Shown: positions 24,411 through 31,833 of the stretch, one piece after another
How positions within the stretch are numbered: the stretch's first letter is position 1
How the letters are laid out: the number at the start of each line of letters is the position of its first letter
Assembly (NCBI RefSeq): GCF_040372805.1
Contig: NZ_BAABWJ010000001.1
Coordinates: forward strand, 1,178,001-1,242,000
From: Pseudoteredinibacter isoporae_A
GTDB taxonomy: Bacteria > Pseudomonadota > Gammaproteobacteria > Pseudomonadales > Cellvibrionaceae
DNA length: 64,000 nt
Direction of reading: 5' to 3'
The notes under the pieces: model-generated
The model's database searches: none
The model's input: only the letters and a program-made list of their open reading frames with translations
What the model was told of the DNA's origin: nothing
Position numbers and translations under genes: made by a program

Positions 24411-25613
24411 TTAAAACAGACTATAAAGTTTATACAGGCCCAGGCAGGACACCAGTATCACCACAAATCCACCAAGACAGTTGGCCAGCAGACCATTTTT
24501 ATACTGCTCAAGTAAGCGCTCCTGATTCATCGCCAGCAATAAAAACACAGCAATCAGGGGCAGCAATAAACCGTTGGCGGCCTGGGCGAAAATAATAGCA
24601 GCCAACGGTTTTGTTCCAGCGATTGCGAAGCCGGCGCCACAAATCAACACTGCAAACCAGATAGCTTGAAAGCGTCGGTTGTTAAAATCGGTGGACCAGC
24701 CCATAGCACCACAAACCGCAAAGGCTGCCGCTAAAGGCGCCGTAATGGCGCTGGTTAAGCCAGCGGCCAACATGCCCGCTGCAAAGCAGTATTTTGCGGC
24801 AGGCCCTAACAACGGCTCAAGTTGCTGGGCGAGTTGACTGGCTTGAAAGCTCTCGCTTTGACCAAAGAACGCGGTTGCGGAAGTGGCGATAATGGCCAGC
24901 GTAATCAGGCCACCAAAGCCAATCGACAAACCCGTATCCCAGCGGCTGTGCGACAATGCCTTATCAATATCCTGTTCCTCTGAATCTTTGAACGCTTGAC
25001 TGACGCTGCTGGCGTGGAGAAATAAATTGTAGGGCACGACGGTGGTGCCGATCAGGGCGATGACAATGAGAACACTGCCATCGGGAATGCTTGGGGTAAA
25101 CAGCCCTTTCACTATGCCCATCCAATCGGGGTCCACCCAAAATAAGGTCAGCAAGAAAACAATGCTCATCAAAACAACGAGCGCAATCAATGCTTTCTCA
25201 ATCAGTTTGTAATGCCCGCTGGCGAGCAACGCAAAGGCCAGCAGGGCAATGATCGCGGCCGCTATCTGATTGGACACATCAATAGCACTGCTAATGCCCA
25301 GGGCGGCGCCGGCAATGTTGCCGGTTTGGTAAGCGGCATTCCCGAGGCCAATCGCCGCAATAATCAGAAAGATACTCAAGCTTTTCAGTTCCGGGCGTTT
25401 GAAACTTGCCCGTACAGCTTCAGCCAGACCTTTGCCCGTGACCAGGCCAAGACGTGCCGCCATTTCCTGTAACACAATGGTGGCGAATACTGAAAACAGC
25501 AGTGCCCAAAGCAGGGCAAAACCGAAACCGGCACCGGCTTTACTGGCTGTGGCGACCGTGCCTGGGCCGATAAATGCGGCGGCGACGAGTAAACCTGGGC
25601 CAAACTTTTTCAT
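24411..25613 (-). CDS. NRAMP-family transporter with altered metal-binding motifs
   Basis: A 400-residue protein with about 11 membrane segments and overall NRAMP similarity. The two motifs that bind the transported Mn2+/Fe2+ are changed: the TM1 motif DPGN reads GPGT (residues 16-19) and the TM6 motif MPH reads VPY (193-195, in TTVVPYNLFLHASS). Loss of the Asp, Asn, Met and His ligands argues against ordinary transition-metal transport. NRAMP-related Mg2+ carriers and other divergent clades are known to differ at these sites; which clade this joins needs a tree. It is the last gene before a hairpin, next to the XrtH-type gene cluster on the same strand. Confidence 0.85.
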   Translation of the reverse strand: MKKFGPGLLVAAAFIGPGTVATASKAGAGFGFALLWALLFSVFATIVLQEMAARLGLVTGKGLAEAVRASFKRPELKSLSIFLIIAAIGLGNAAYQTGNIAGAALGISSAIDVSNQIAAAIIALLAFALLASGHYKLIEKALIALVVLMSIVFLLTLFWVDPDWMGIVKGLFTPSIPDGSVLIVIALIGTTVVPYNLFLHASSVSQAFKDSEEQDIDKALSHSRWDTGLSIGFGGLITLAIIATSATAFFGQSESFQASQLAQQLEPLLGPAAKYCFAAGMLAAGLTSAITAPLAAAFAVCGAMGWSTDFNNRRFQAIWFAVLICGAGFAIAGTKPLAAIIFAQAANGLLLPLIAVFLLLAMNQERLLEQYKNGLLANCLGGFVVILVSCLGLYKLYSLF

Positions 25614-25722
25614 GCTTGATACCTTTTATTGGGACTAATGACAAAACATAGCCCCGGATTCTGTATGAATATTCGAATCAGTGCCAGTCTTTAAAGGGAG
25701 GGAGCGAAGCGAGGGGGCGCCT

Positions 25723-25750
25723 CTGAGCGCTGTTCAGAAACAGTGCTCAG
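25723..25750 (-). terminator. Hairpin between XrtH-type protein A and the NRAMP gene
   Basis: CTGAGCGCTGTT and AACAGTGCTCAG form a 12-bp stem with one G-U wobble and a 4-base loop. No U-run follows on the minus strand, so it may be a Rho-dependent end or a processing site rather than a standard terminator. Confidence 0.4.
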
Positions 25751-25770
25751 AAGCCTCGTTGAATAAACGC

Positions 25771-26271
25771 TTAGTCGCAGCGAATGTAACAGCTGTGGGT
25801 GGCTGGAATGTTGGCATTTGCGGCACATTTCGGAGTATTCGCTGGCGCTAATCCCCAATCGCCATTGGTGCACAGACCTGGCAACTGAATGCTCTTGATC
25901 TGCAAAGTGATGCCGCTGTTGTTTTGAAACGTATTGATGAGACCGGTTTGAATGGTATAGCTCGTGTCCGTGCGGGCGCTGATGGCCACAAAGTTGCCGC
26001 TGGCATTGCTGCGTTCAATCAGGCTGATACCACTACCGGTCGCAAGCAGGGTAAGTGCCCCCATCGCCAGCAGGCCGGTTTGCAGTTTTCCATGTCCCAG
26101 CGATTTAAATTTATAGGCCACATAAGCCAATAAGCCACCGAGAACAAGCAGTATCGGAGCGCCCAGAGCCGGCACTTGTTGTGGGTCGGGCGTGCCAATA
26201 ATGATTTGGGCATGTGCCGCATTGCTGATGAGTAATAAGGCTACGGAGCCGGTGATTGTACGAAAATTCAT
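25771..26271 (-). CDS. Putative XrtH-type 'midcut' sorted protein A
   Basis: ATG 26271 is preferred (GGGGA upstream); 166 residues. Order: signal peptide ending AAHA before Gln22; a Pro-rich stretch TPDPQQ; an exosortase-like signal VPALGAPILLVLGGLLAYVAYKFK (residues 33-56; motif, membrane span, basic end) placed in the first third of the chain; a second membrane span (about 64-85); then a C-terminal domain with NNSGITLQIKSIQLPG and Cys134, 149, 161, 165, ending CYIRC. The VPALG motif is like the IPTLxxWG signal of exosortase H, and the placement matches what I recall as the midcut-by-XrtH family. Paralogs at 26349-26870 and 29153-29668. Function unknown. Confidence 0.68.
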   Translation of the reverse strand: MNFRTITGSVALLLISNAAHAQIIIGTPDPQQVPALGAPILLVLGGLLAYVAYKFKSLGHGKLQTGLLAMGALTLLATGSGISLIERSNASGNFVAISARTDTSYTIQTGLINTFQNNSGITLQIKSIQLPGLCTNGDWGLAPANTPKCAANANIPATHSCYIRCD

Positions 26272-26284
26272 GATGTTCCCCATT

Positions 26285-26304
26285 AAAAAAGCTCCAGTTG
26301 GAGC
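26285..26304 (-). terminator. Rho-independent terminator between paralogs B and A
   Basis: On the minus strand GCTCC-AACT-GGAGC is followed by TTTTTT. It lies downstream of gene B and just before the ribosome binding site of gene A, so A is expressed by read-through or from a separate promoter inside the 78-base gap. Confidence 0.68.
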
Positions 26305-26348
26305 CTTAGGTGATTATTGATTGCTAACGCTTGCTTGCGCTTGATTGC

Positions 26349-26870
26349 TTAGGGCACGACAGTGCAATCAATCCGGCAAGAATTTGTGTGAGTAACGCTG
26401 ATGCCAACACTGCATCGCTGGAGCCCCCCAACCGACGGGATGGGATTATCGGGGCAATTGCTTGCAGGTAATGTCAGGCTTTTAACCTCTAAAGTAATAC
26501 CCGTATTGTTTTGGAAATTATTCAGCTGGCTTTGCAAAATGTTATAGCTGGTATCGCTTTGGCTGCTGATCACAACAAAATTTCCAGCAGTGGCCTCCGA
26601 GGATTCAATCAAGCTGATGCCGCTGCCCACAGATAATAAGGCCGCAGAACCGGCGACTAATAACCCCATCTTCATTCTTCCCAATTCTGCACCTCGAAAG
26701 CGGAATGCAATATAAGCAAGAAGGCCACCCAGAATAAGCAATACCGGAGCGCCCATAATCGGCACTTGTTGAGGGTCAGGAGGCCCGATGACCACTTGAG
26801 CGTGTGCGGTTTGAAAAGAAAAAATGACGAAGACAGAGGCCAGAGAAAGGACCGACGCGCGCGTTTTCAT
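26349..26870 (-). CDS. Putative XrtH-type 'midcut' sorted protein B
   Basis: ATG 26870 chosen (GTGGGT upstream); 173 residues. Same build as protein A: signal peptide ending TAHA before Gln25, PPDPQQ, sorting-like signal VPIMGAPVLLILGGLLAY then FRFRG, second membrane span about 66-88, and a C-terminal domain with NNTGITLEVKSLTLPA and Cys139, 153, 165, 169 (ending CRIDC). The last two gaps (11 then 3 residues) are identical to A and C. It follows the desaturase-family gene by 23 bases, so is probably in its operon. Confidence 0.68.
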   Translation of the reverse strand: MKTRASVLSLASVFVIFSFQTAHAQVVIGPPDPQQVPIMGAPVLLILGGLLAYIAFRFRGAELGRMKMGLLVAGSAALLSVGSGISLIESSEATAGNFVVISSQSDTSYNILQSQLNNFQNNTGITLEVKSLTLPASNCPDNPIPSVGGLQRCSVGISVTHTNSCRIDCTVVP

Positions 26871-26893
26871 AATACCCACTTAAGACAAAAGGC

Positions 26894-27766
26894 TTAATTA
26901 TTATTAGTGGTCCGAACTCTATCAGAAGAGTTAAAGGCTGTCGATAAAGGGGAGGCGAGCAAACCCAGGGGTTTGTTTTCTTTATCTTCCCGGAAGTATT
27001 CCAGTCCCAGTTCGCGAATTTCCAACTCGGCTTTTGACAAGAATCGGGCGGAGCCAAAAAGGTGATCATAAATGGAAATAATCGTGCCGTAATTGCTGTT
27101 GGTATATTGGCGTTCGCTAAAATGGTGAACCCTGTGAAAGTTGGGCGTCGCAACTATATAAGACAGAGGTTTATCCAAATAATCGGGTAAAAGAGTATTT
27201 GAATGGTTAAAAGCAATGAGTAGCATTCTGATTAAGGGATGCCAGATGGCGACCATGATCGGCACGCCTAGAAGCACTAAAAAAGGTGTGCCCAAAAAAC
27301 TGTTAACGATGACTTCTAGCGGGTGATGGCGATGCGCCGTGGTGGCATCCACTCGGGTATCGGAATGGTGAACGGCGTGCAAACGCCATAACCATGGTAA
27401 TCGATGCGCAAAGCGGTGCAATACATAATCGATAAATTCGTACACCAAAACGCCCGGTATAAAATAATAGATCCAATGGTAGCGGGTTTGGCTGAGGGGC
27501 GCTGCCCAACTCAGTGTATCGAAGGCGAACTGTTCGATCATCCGACTGAAAGGAATCAAAACCGGTTCTAACGCATAAGCGACCAGTAAGGTGTTGAGAG
27601 CCGCGAGGAACAGGTTGCCGGGCCAGCGCGTTTGAATCTTTTGATCGGCCCCGGATCGCTTGTTGATATCGTCCCACAGTAAAAACAACATCATGCTGAT
27701 GATGGTTCCGGCGATCAGGGCGAGTTGAGGGTTATGAAATAAATAGTCGGACAAGCCCGCCTCCAA
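26894..27766 (-). CDS. Sterol desaturase / fatty acid hydroxylase superfamily protein
   Basis: A 290-residue membrane di-iron enzyme with four or more membrane spans. The His clusters of the family are present: HRFAH, HAVHHSD, HRHHPLE and HRVHHF, followed by DHLFGSARF. These proteins hydroxylate or desaturate C-H bonds of lipids; the substrate here is unknown. It lies 55 bases downstream of the acyltransferase gene and 23 upstream of XrtH-type protein B, all on one strand, suggesting a shared lipid or envelope modification role, which is inference. Confidence 0.88.
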   Translation of the reverse strand: MEAGLSDYLFHNPQLALIAGTIISMMLFLLWDDINKRSGADQKIQTRWPGNLFLAALNTLLVAYALEPVLIPFSRMIEQFAFDTLSWAAPLSQTRYHWIYYFIPGVLVYEFIDYVLHRFAHRLPWLWRLHAVHHSDTRVDATTAHRHHPLEVIVNSFLGTPFLVLLGVPIMVAIWHPLIRMLLIAFNHSNTLLPDYLDKPLSYIVATPNFHRVHHFSERQYTNSNYGTIISIYDHLFGSARFLSKAELEIRELGLEYFREDKENKPLGLLASPLSTAFNSSDRVRTTNNN

Positions 27767-27821
27767 GACGATGCGCCAAAAAATATCAGTGAGCGCATTC
27801 TACCGAAATAATCGCTGGGCT

Positions 27822-28592
27822 TTAATGACTTTTATTTCTTTGGAAAATCGATTTCAGCCAAGACAACAGGCTGTTGTCTCGCATCACCCAGCGATCCAGA
27901 TCGGCCTGGTTTTGCTGGTAAAAGTCACCATCGCGAAACATGAGCTCGCGTTTGAGCATGCGGCGATTAGGATTGAGTTCTTTGATGACCTTGGCTGGGT
28001 TGCCGCCCACGACGACATTATCCGGCACATCTTTCACCACGACGGCACCGGCGGCAACCACAGAGTTTTCTCCAATGGTAACTCCCTTTCCAACTTTCGC
28101 GCCGTGGCCAATCCAGACATTGTCCTTTAAGACAATGGGTTTGCTGCAACGAAAAGGGCGTAATCGGTTGTAGAGCCCGTGCCAGTCACTGTCGGCGATA
28201 TAGCAATCGGCAGCGAACATGCAATTGTCACCAATCGTAATCGAAACAGCGGAGGTAATGGTGGTGCCAGGGGACAGCAAACAGTAATGGCCTATTTTAA
28301 TTTGGCCATCCAGGTTTTTTCCGCTCCAGCTGGTCAGTCGCACAGGCTTATAGGACGAGCTGATAATGTGTGCATAATCGCCGACTGCAATGTTACGGCC
28401 AAAAACTTCCAGGCTGCGAGGTTCCAGAATAGCCGCCCCTTCGCCGAGGTGGTCGAACTGCGGGCGCAGGAATTTCTCTATCCACCAGGCATTGAATTGA
28501 CTGCTGATTTTTTTAAGCCAATAGGGACGGTGTTCTTGTCTCACGATGGTTCTTCCGAGTATTCGATGTGCGATGGCATAAAAGCATAGCAT
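27822..28592 (-). CDS. Hexapeptide-repeat acyltransferase (CatB/maltose O-acetyltransferase-like)
   Basis: A 256-residue left-handed beta-helix protein: repeats such as IKIGHYCLLSPGTTI, ITIGDNCMFAADCYI, VWIGHGAKVGKGVTIGENS and VVAAGAVVVKDVPDNVVVGG, ending in GGNPAKVIKEL, the standard end of LbH acetyltransferases. The catalytic His candidate is in DSDWHGLYNRL. About 70 residues precede the helix. Acceptor unknown; surface polysaccharide or lipid O-acetylation is likely. It heads the strand that continues into the desaturase and XrtH-type genes. Confidence 0.87.
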   Translation of the reverse strand: MLCFYAIAHRILGRTIVRQEHRPYWLKKISSQFNAWWIEKFLRPQFDHLGEGAAILEPRSLEVFGRNIAVGDYAHIISSSYKPVRLTSWSGKNLDGQIKIGHYCLLSPGTTITSAVSITIGDNCMFAADCYIADSDWHGLYNRLRPFRCSKPIVLKDNVWIGHGAKVGKGVTIGENSVVAAGAVVVKDVPDNVVVGGNPAKVIKELNPNRRMLKRELMFRDGDFYQQNQADLDRWVMRDNSLLSWLKSIFQRNKSH

Positions 28593-28780
28593 TTACCTTT
28601 GCAAAGGTATGTGGTCACTATGCACAAATTCAGCGCGATATGCCGTGGGTTTGAGCGATGCTGCGATAGCTTGGTGCGAAAATCGGCGAACCGGCAGGGT
28701 AAACGCCGTACGACAGGCGCCTTTTCTTGGCATGCTTTTTGGTAATTCAGTTAAGCACATCGTGGAAAAAGAGCTCGCTT

Positions 28781-29146
28781 ATGAAGTATTTGAATCGCCG
28801 CGTCGTTAAACATGCGGACCTGAATCCCGCTGCAAAACTGTTTGGTGGGGCATTATTAAGCTGGATTGATGAAGAGGCCGGGATTTACGCCAGCTGTCAG
28901 CTGGGTACCAAACGATTGGTCACGAAGTATATGTCCGAGATTAACTTTCTTTCTTCGGCCGTGCTTGGCGATATCGTTGAAATCGGAATTGAAACCGTAG
29001 CGGTGGGGCGGAGCTCTATCAGCCTGGCCTGCGAGGTGCGTAACAAGGAAAGCAAGCAGGGCATCATTCGGGTGGAGAAAATTGTAATGGTTGCGGTTGA
29101 TGCCCGGGGCAAGCCCCAGGCACATGGTCTCTCAGCAAGAGATTAA
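28781..29146 (+). CDS. Hotdog-fold acyl-CoA thioesterase (YciA-like)
   Basis: ATG 28781 gives 121 residues that begin MKYLNRRVVKHADLNPA, the start of the family. Core hotdog blocks are GGALLSWIDEEAGIYAS (with the catalytic-type Asp/Glu), VTKYMSEINFLSSAVLGD and VGRSSISLACEVRN. It hydrolyses acyl-CoA in the cytoplasm; chain preference is unknown. It is convergent with XrtH-type protein C, whose stop is 6 bases away, and divergent from the acyltransferase gene. Confidence 0.88.
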   Translation: MKYLNRRVVKHADLNPAAKLFGGALLSWIDEEAGIYASCQLGTKRLVTKYMSEINFLSSAVLGDIVEIGIETVAVGRSSISLACEVRNKESKQGIIRVEKIVMVAVDARGKPQAHGLSARD

Positions 29147-29152
29147 GTGGAT

Positions 29153-29668
29153 TTAGTTACAATCGATCGCGCAGAAACTGCCGTTCGCAATGGCAAGCCC
29201 GACAGTGCACTGATTTGCGGTAGCGCTGTTATTGCAGGTTCCAGGCAAGGTAATACTTTTTACTTCCAAAGTTATACCGCTGTTGTTGTCGTAGCGATTG
29301 TAACCATTGCTGCCGCCGCCAGAGACGAGAATGTTGTGACTATTTTGGCTGCTTCCAGCGATATTAATGGTGTTGGGAGAAGGTGCGCCTGCTTGAGCAT
29401 CTGCAAAGGGATATATCGCACTGCCGATGCTGGCTACACCCAGTAATCCTGCCATTATGGCAAGAGAGGATCGGCGAATCTGATTTGCTAAACCAAGCTT
29501 ATAAGCTAAAAACATCATGAAACCACCCAGAGCGAATAACAAAGGTGCTCCAAGCGCAGGTACTTCTTGGGGGTTTACTGGCCCGATGATTATTTGGGCA
29601 TTTGCGGCTTGGCCGACAAAAAGTACAGCGGATGGAATCAGGATTTTAAAAATATTTCGATATGACAT
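29153..29668 (-). CDS. Putative XrtH-type 'midcut' sorted protein C
   Basis: A 171-residue protein starting at ATG 29668 behind a strong GGAGGGAG. Signal peptide ending AANA before Gln25, then IIIGPVNPQE, sorting-like signal VPALGAPLLFALGGFMMFLAYK, second membrane span about 66-88, a Ser/Asn/Gly-rich linker, and the C-terminal NNSGITLEVKSITLPG with Cys145, 154, 166, 170 ending CAIDC. The linker differs from A and B (SGGGSNGYNRYD in place of their SDTSYN-type stretch) and the first Cys gap is shorter, so C is the more diverged copy. It is separated from A and B by about 2.3 kb holding three genes. Confidence 0.68.
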   Translation of the reverse strand: MSYRNIFKILIPSAVLFVGQAANAQIIIGPVNPQEVPALGAPLLFALGGFMMFLAYKLGLANQIRRSSLAIMAGLLGVASIGSAIYPFADAQAGAPSPNTINIAGSSQNSHNILVSGGGSNGYNRYDNNSGITLEVKSITLPGTCNNSATANQCTVGLAIANGSFCAIDCN

Positions 29669-29870
29669 TGGGCTCCCTCCAAGGGGGCTAAACTTATTAT
29701 GTTATCTCACTGTTTTAGAGTACGAGGTCCGTTCTCGCCGGCACGATCTTCGCAGTTTTTTTCATTGGGGTCCATAGATAGATTTGACGGTTTTGGGCAT
29801 TGCCTTAGTTCTTTTTTAACTATTAAATGTGCCATTGAATAAGAGTTGCGGCACCGCTATAGGAGAAAGA

Positions 29871-30488
29871 ATGAGCATTGAACTGCCCATCGATATTGAT
29901 CAGATAAAAGGCTTCCTGGCCCAGGATGAAGGCGAAGCACTTTATCAATACGCTCAGCAAAGTTGTCAGCTGGGACCCGTATTGGAAGTGGGCAGCTACT
30001 GTGGCAAATCAACAGTCTATCTTGGCGCAGCCTGCAAGGGCAGTCGCAATGTCGTTTATGCGGTTGACCATCATCGTGGCTCAGAAGAGCATCAGCTGGG
30101 CGAGGAATACCACGACCCGGACCTGTATGACAGCAGTGTTGAATTGATGGACAGCTTCAAGGCGTTTCGCAGCACCATGCGCAAAGCCGGGCTGGAAGAT
30201 ACCGTGGTACCTATTGTGGCCAGTTCAGCGGTCGCGTCCCGCGCCTGGCATACCCCATTGGGCATGGTCTTTATCGACGGGGGGCACAGCGAAGCGGCGG
30301 CTCAAACGGATTACCGCAGCTGGGTAAGCCATATTACGCCAGGTGGCATTCTGGCGATTCACGATATTTTTCCGAATCCGGCCGATGGTGGCCAGGCACC
30401 TTACAATATTTGGAAGTTGGCGAAAGCCTCCGGTCTTTTCGACGAGTTACCCATGGTGAATACTCTGGGGCTGTTCCGCCGCAAATAG
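29871..30488 (+). CDS. Class I SAM-dependent methyltransferase
   Basis: ATG 29871 follows AGGAGAAAGA; 205 residues. The SAM-binding motif I is VLEVGSYCGKSTVYLGAA, followed by acidic VYAVDHHRGSEEHQ and the FIDGGHSEAAAQTDYRSW block, a pattern of Methyltransf_24 type (cephalosporin hydroxylase-like) enzymes. The acceptor is unknown. It stands between XrtH-type protein C (divergent) and the MarR-methyltransferase gene on the same strand. Confidence 0.83.
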   Translation: MSIELPIDIDQIKGFLAQDEGEALYQYAQQSCQLGPVLEVGSYCGKSTVYLGAACKGSRNVVYAVDHHRGSEEHQLGEEYHDPDLYDSSVELMDSFKAFRSTMRKAGLEDTVVPIVASSAVASRAWHTPLGMVFIDGGHSEAAAQTDYRSWVSHITPGGILAIHDIFPNPADGGQAPYNIWKLAKASGLFDELPMVNTLGLFRRK

Positions 30489-30495
30489 TGTTGAA

Positions 30496-30513
30496 GGGCG
30501 TGCTCTGGCGCCC
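30496..30513 (+). terminator. Weak terminator-like hairpin after the methyltransferase gene
   Basis: GGGCG-N8-CGCCC followed by a pyrimidine-rich CCTCCCTTTAAA. The short stem and interrupted tail make this a weak candidate. Confidence 0.35.
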
Positions 30514-30550
30514 GGCCTCCCTTTAAAGCTTGCAGATTGTTCTGAAAACA

Positions 30551-30578
30551 TTGAAATGCATTAGCGCTAATGTATTAT
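30551..30578 (+). promoter_or_regulatory. Promoter with a palindromic operator filling the spacer
   Basis: TTGAAA (30551-30556), a 16-base spacer and TATTAT (30573-30578) form a sigma-70-type promoter. The spacer contains CATTAGCGCTAATG (30559-30572), a perfect 14-base palindrome, where MarR or ArsR family repressors commonly bind. The gene that follows carries a MarR domain, so autoregulation is likely. Transcription would start near 30585, at the ATG. Confidence 0.6.
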
Positions 30579-30584
30579 CTGGAT

Positions 30585-31808
30585 ATGCGTATTCAAAGAT
30601 CCCCCGGCCTGGGTGAGGCCCTGAGACAATTACTTGAACTGACCGACGCTGAAATGGATCGCTGGTATAAACAGCTTCCATTTGCCTATCGGGCCCGGTA
30701 CACACCCATATTGCGAGAATTGGCGAGCGGCCCGAAGATCGTCAGTGAGCTGACCGAGCAACTGTCCTTGACCCAAGGGGCGGTCAGTCAAAGTATTCGA
30801 TTGATGTCAGAAGACGGTTTGGTTGAAAAGTACAGTGGGGAAGACGCGCGCCAAAGCGTGATCAAGCTTTCTCGAGAAGGTGAAAACGCATTGACCGTGT
30901 TGCAACCCCATTGGCAGGGTATTCTGCAGGCGGTTGAACAGCTGGAAAAGGACGTGGGTGTTCCGCTTCGTGCCAATTTGGAGGCAACTCGCCGGGCGTT
31001 GGGTGAACACTCTTTTCTTCAGAGAGTCGAGCAAGCCAAGCAAAAGATCGATACGCCAAGTTCTTCTGGCGCCGATAAGCTGTTCTCCATTGCGGCGGAT
31101 GATTATCACCACTATCGGCCGAGTTATCCAGATGAACTGGGGCAAACACTGGCAAGTCTGTGTAAACATCACGATTGTGTTGTTGATGTTGGTTGTGGCA
31201 ACGGCCAGTTGAGCCAGGTGTTGGCTGGGTACTTTGAACGGGTCATTGCCCTGGACAGCAGTGCCGAGCAGATTTCTGAGGCGCGTGCACATATGAATAT
31301 TCACTATCAGCAAGGCAGGGCTGAACAGTTAAGACTCGACGATAACAGTGCGGATTTAATTGTTGCCGCTCAGGCCGCGCATTGGTTTGATCTGGAGCGT
31401 TTTTATCGAGAGGCTCGCCGAGTAGGAAAAGCGAATGCCCTGTTGGCGCTGATCAGTTATGGCGTTCCATATATTGAGGACCCTGTGAATGCCGTGTTTC
31501 AGCAAGGGTATTGGCAGGACTGTTTTTCCTTCTGGCCTGAGCAGCGTCGGCCGGTTGAAGAGGGGTATAGCAATCTGTTTTTTCCTTTTGAAGAAATAAC
31601 ATTGCCAAATGTCTGTATAAAAAAGACGTTGTCTTTTGAGGCCCTGCTTGGGTATATCTCAACCTGGTCGGCGTATAAAGTGGCGGTTAAGCAAAATGAA
31701 TTGCCGGTGTTCCAGAATTGGTTTAAACGCCTTGAGCGGCATTGGAGTGAAGGCAACGACAAAACCATCGTGTGGCCCATCGCAGCGCGAATAGGAAAGC
31801 TCACATGA
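30585..31808 (+). CDS. MarR-type HTH regulator fused to a SAM-dependent methyltransferase
   Basis: The 407-residue frame from ATG 30585 holds a MarR-like winged helix (about 1-145: LRELASGPKIVSELTEQLSL, TQGAVSQSIRLMSEDGLVEK) and a class I methyltransferase (about 165-407: CVVDVGCGNGQLSQVLAG, VIALDSSAEQISEARAHM, ADLIVAAQAAHWFDLERFYRE). The second half resembles eukaryotic- and bacterial-type methyltransf_11 trans-aconitate/DUF-like enzymes with an AAHWF motif. Another ATG at 30570 lies between the palindrome and the -10, so would be upstream of the predicted start; 30585 would make a leaderless message. The substrate or effector is unknown; the fusion suggests a regulator that modifies or senses a methyl acceptor. 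Confidence 0.8.
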   Translation: MRIQRSPGLGEALRQLLELTDAEMDRWYKQLPFAYRARYTPILRELASGPKIVSELTEQLSLTQGAVSQSIRLMSEDGLVEKYSGEDARQSVIKLSREGENALTVLQPHWQGILQAVEQLEKDVGVPLRANLEATRRALGEHSFLQRVEQAKQKIDTPSSSGADKLFSIAADDYHHYRPSYPDELGQTLASLCKHHDCVVDVGCGNGQLSQVLAGYFERVIALDSSAEQISEARAHMNIHYQQGRAEQLRLDDNSADLIVAAQAAHWFDLERFYREARRVGKANALLALISYGVPYIEDPVNAVFQQGYWQDCFSFWPEQRRPVEEGYSNLFFPFEEITLPNVCIKKTLSFEALLGYISTWSAYKVAVKQNELPVFQNWFKRLERHWSEGNDKTIVWPIAARIGKLT

Positions 31809-31833
31809 GCGTCTTCAATGGAAGCAACCCGGC

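Noticed and set aside
30570..30585. ATG at 30570 as the start of the MarR-methyltransferase gene
   Set aside because: It overlaps the palindrome and lies upstream of the predicted -10 box, so it would not be in the transcript; ATG 30585 fits better.
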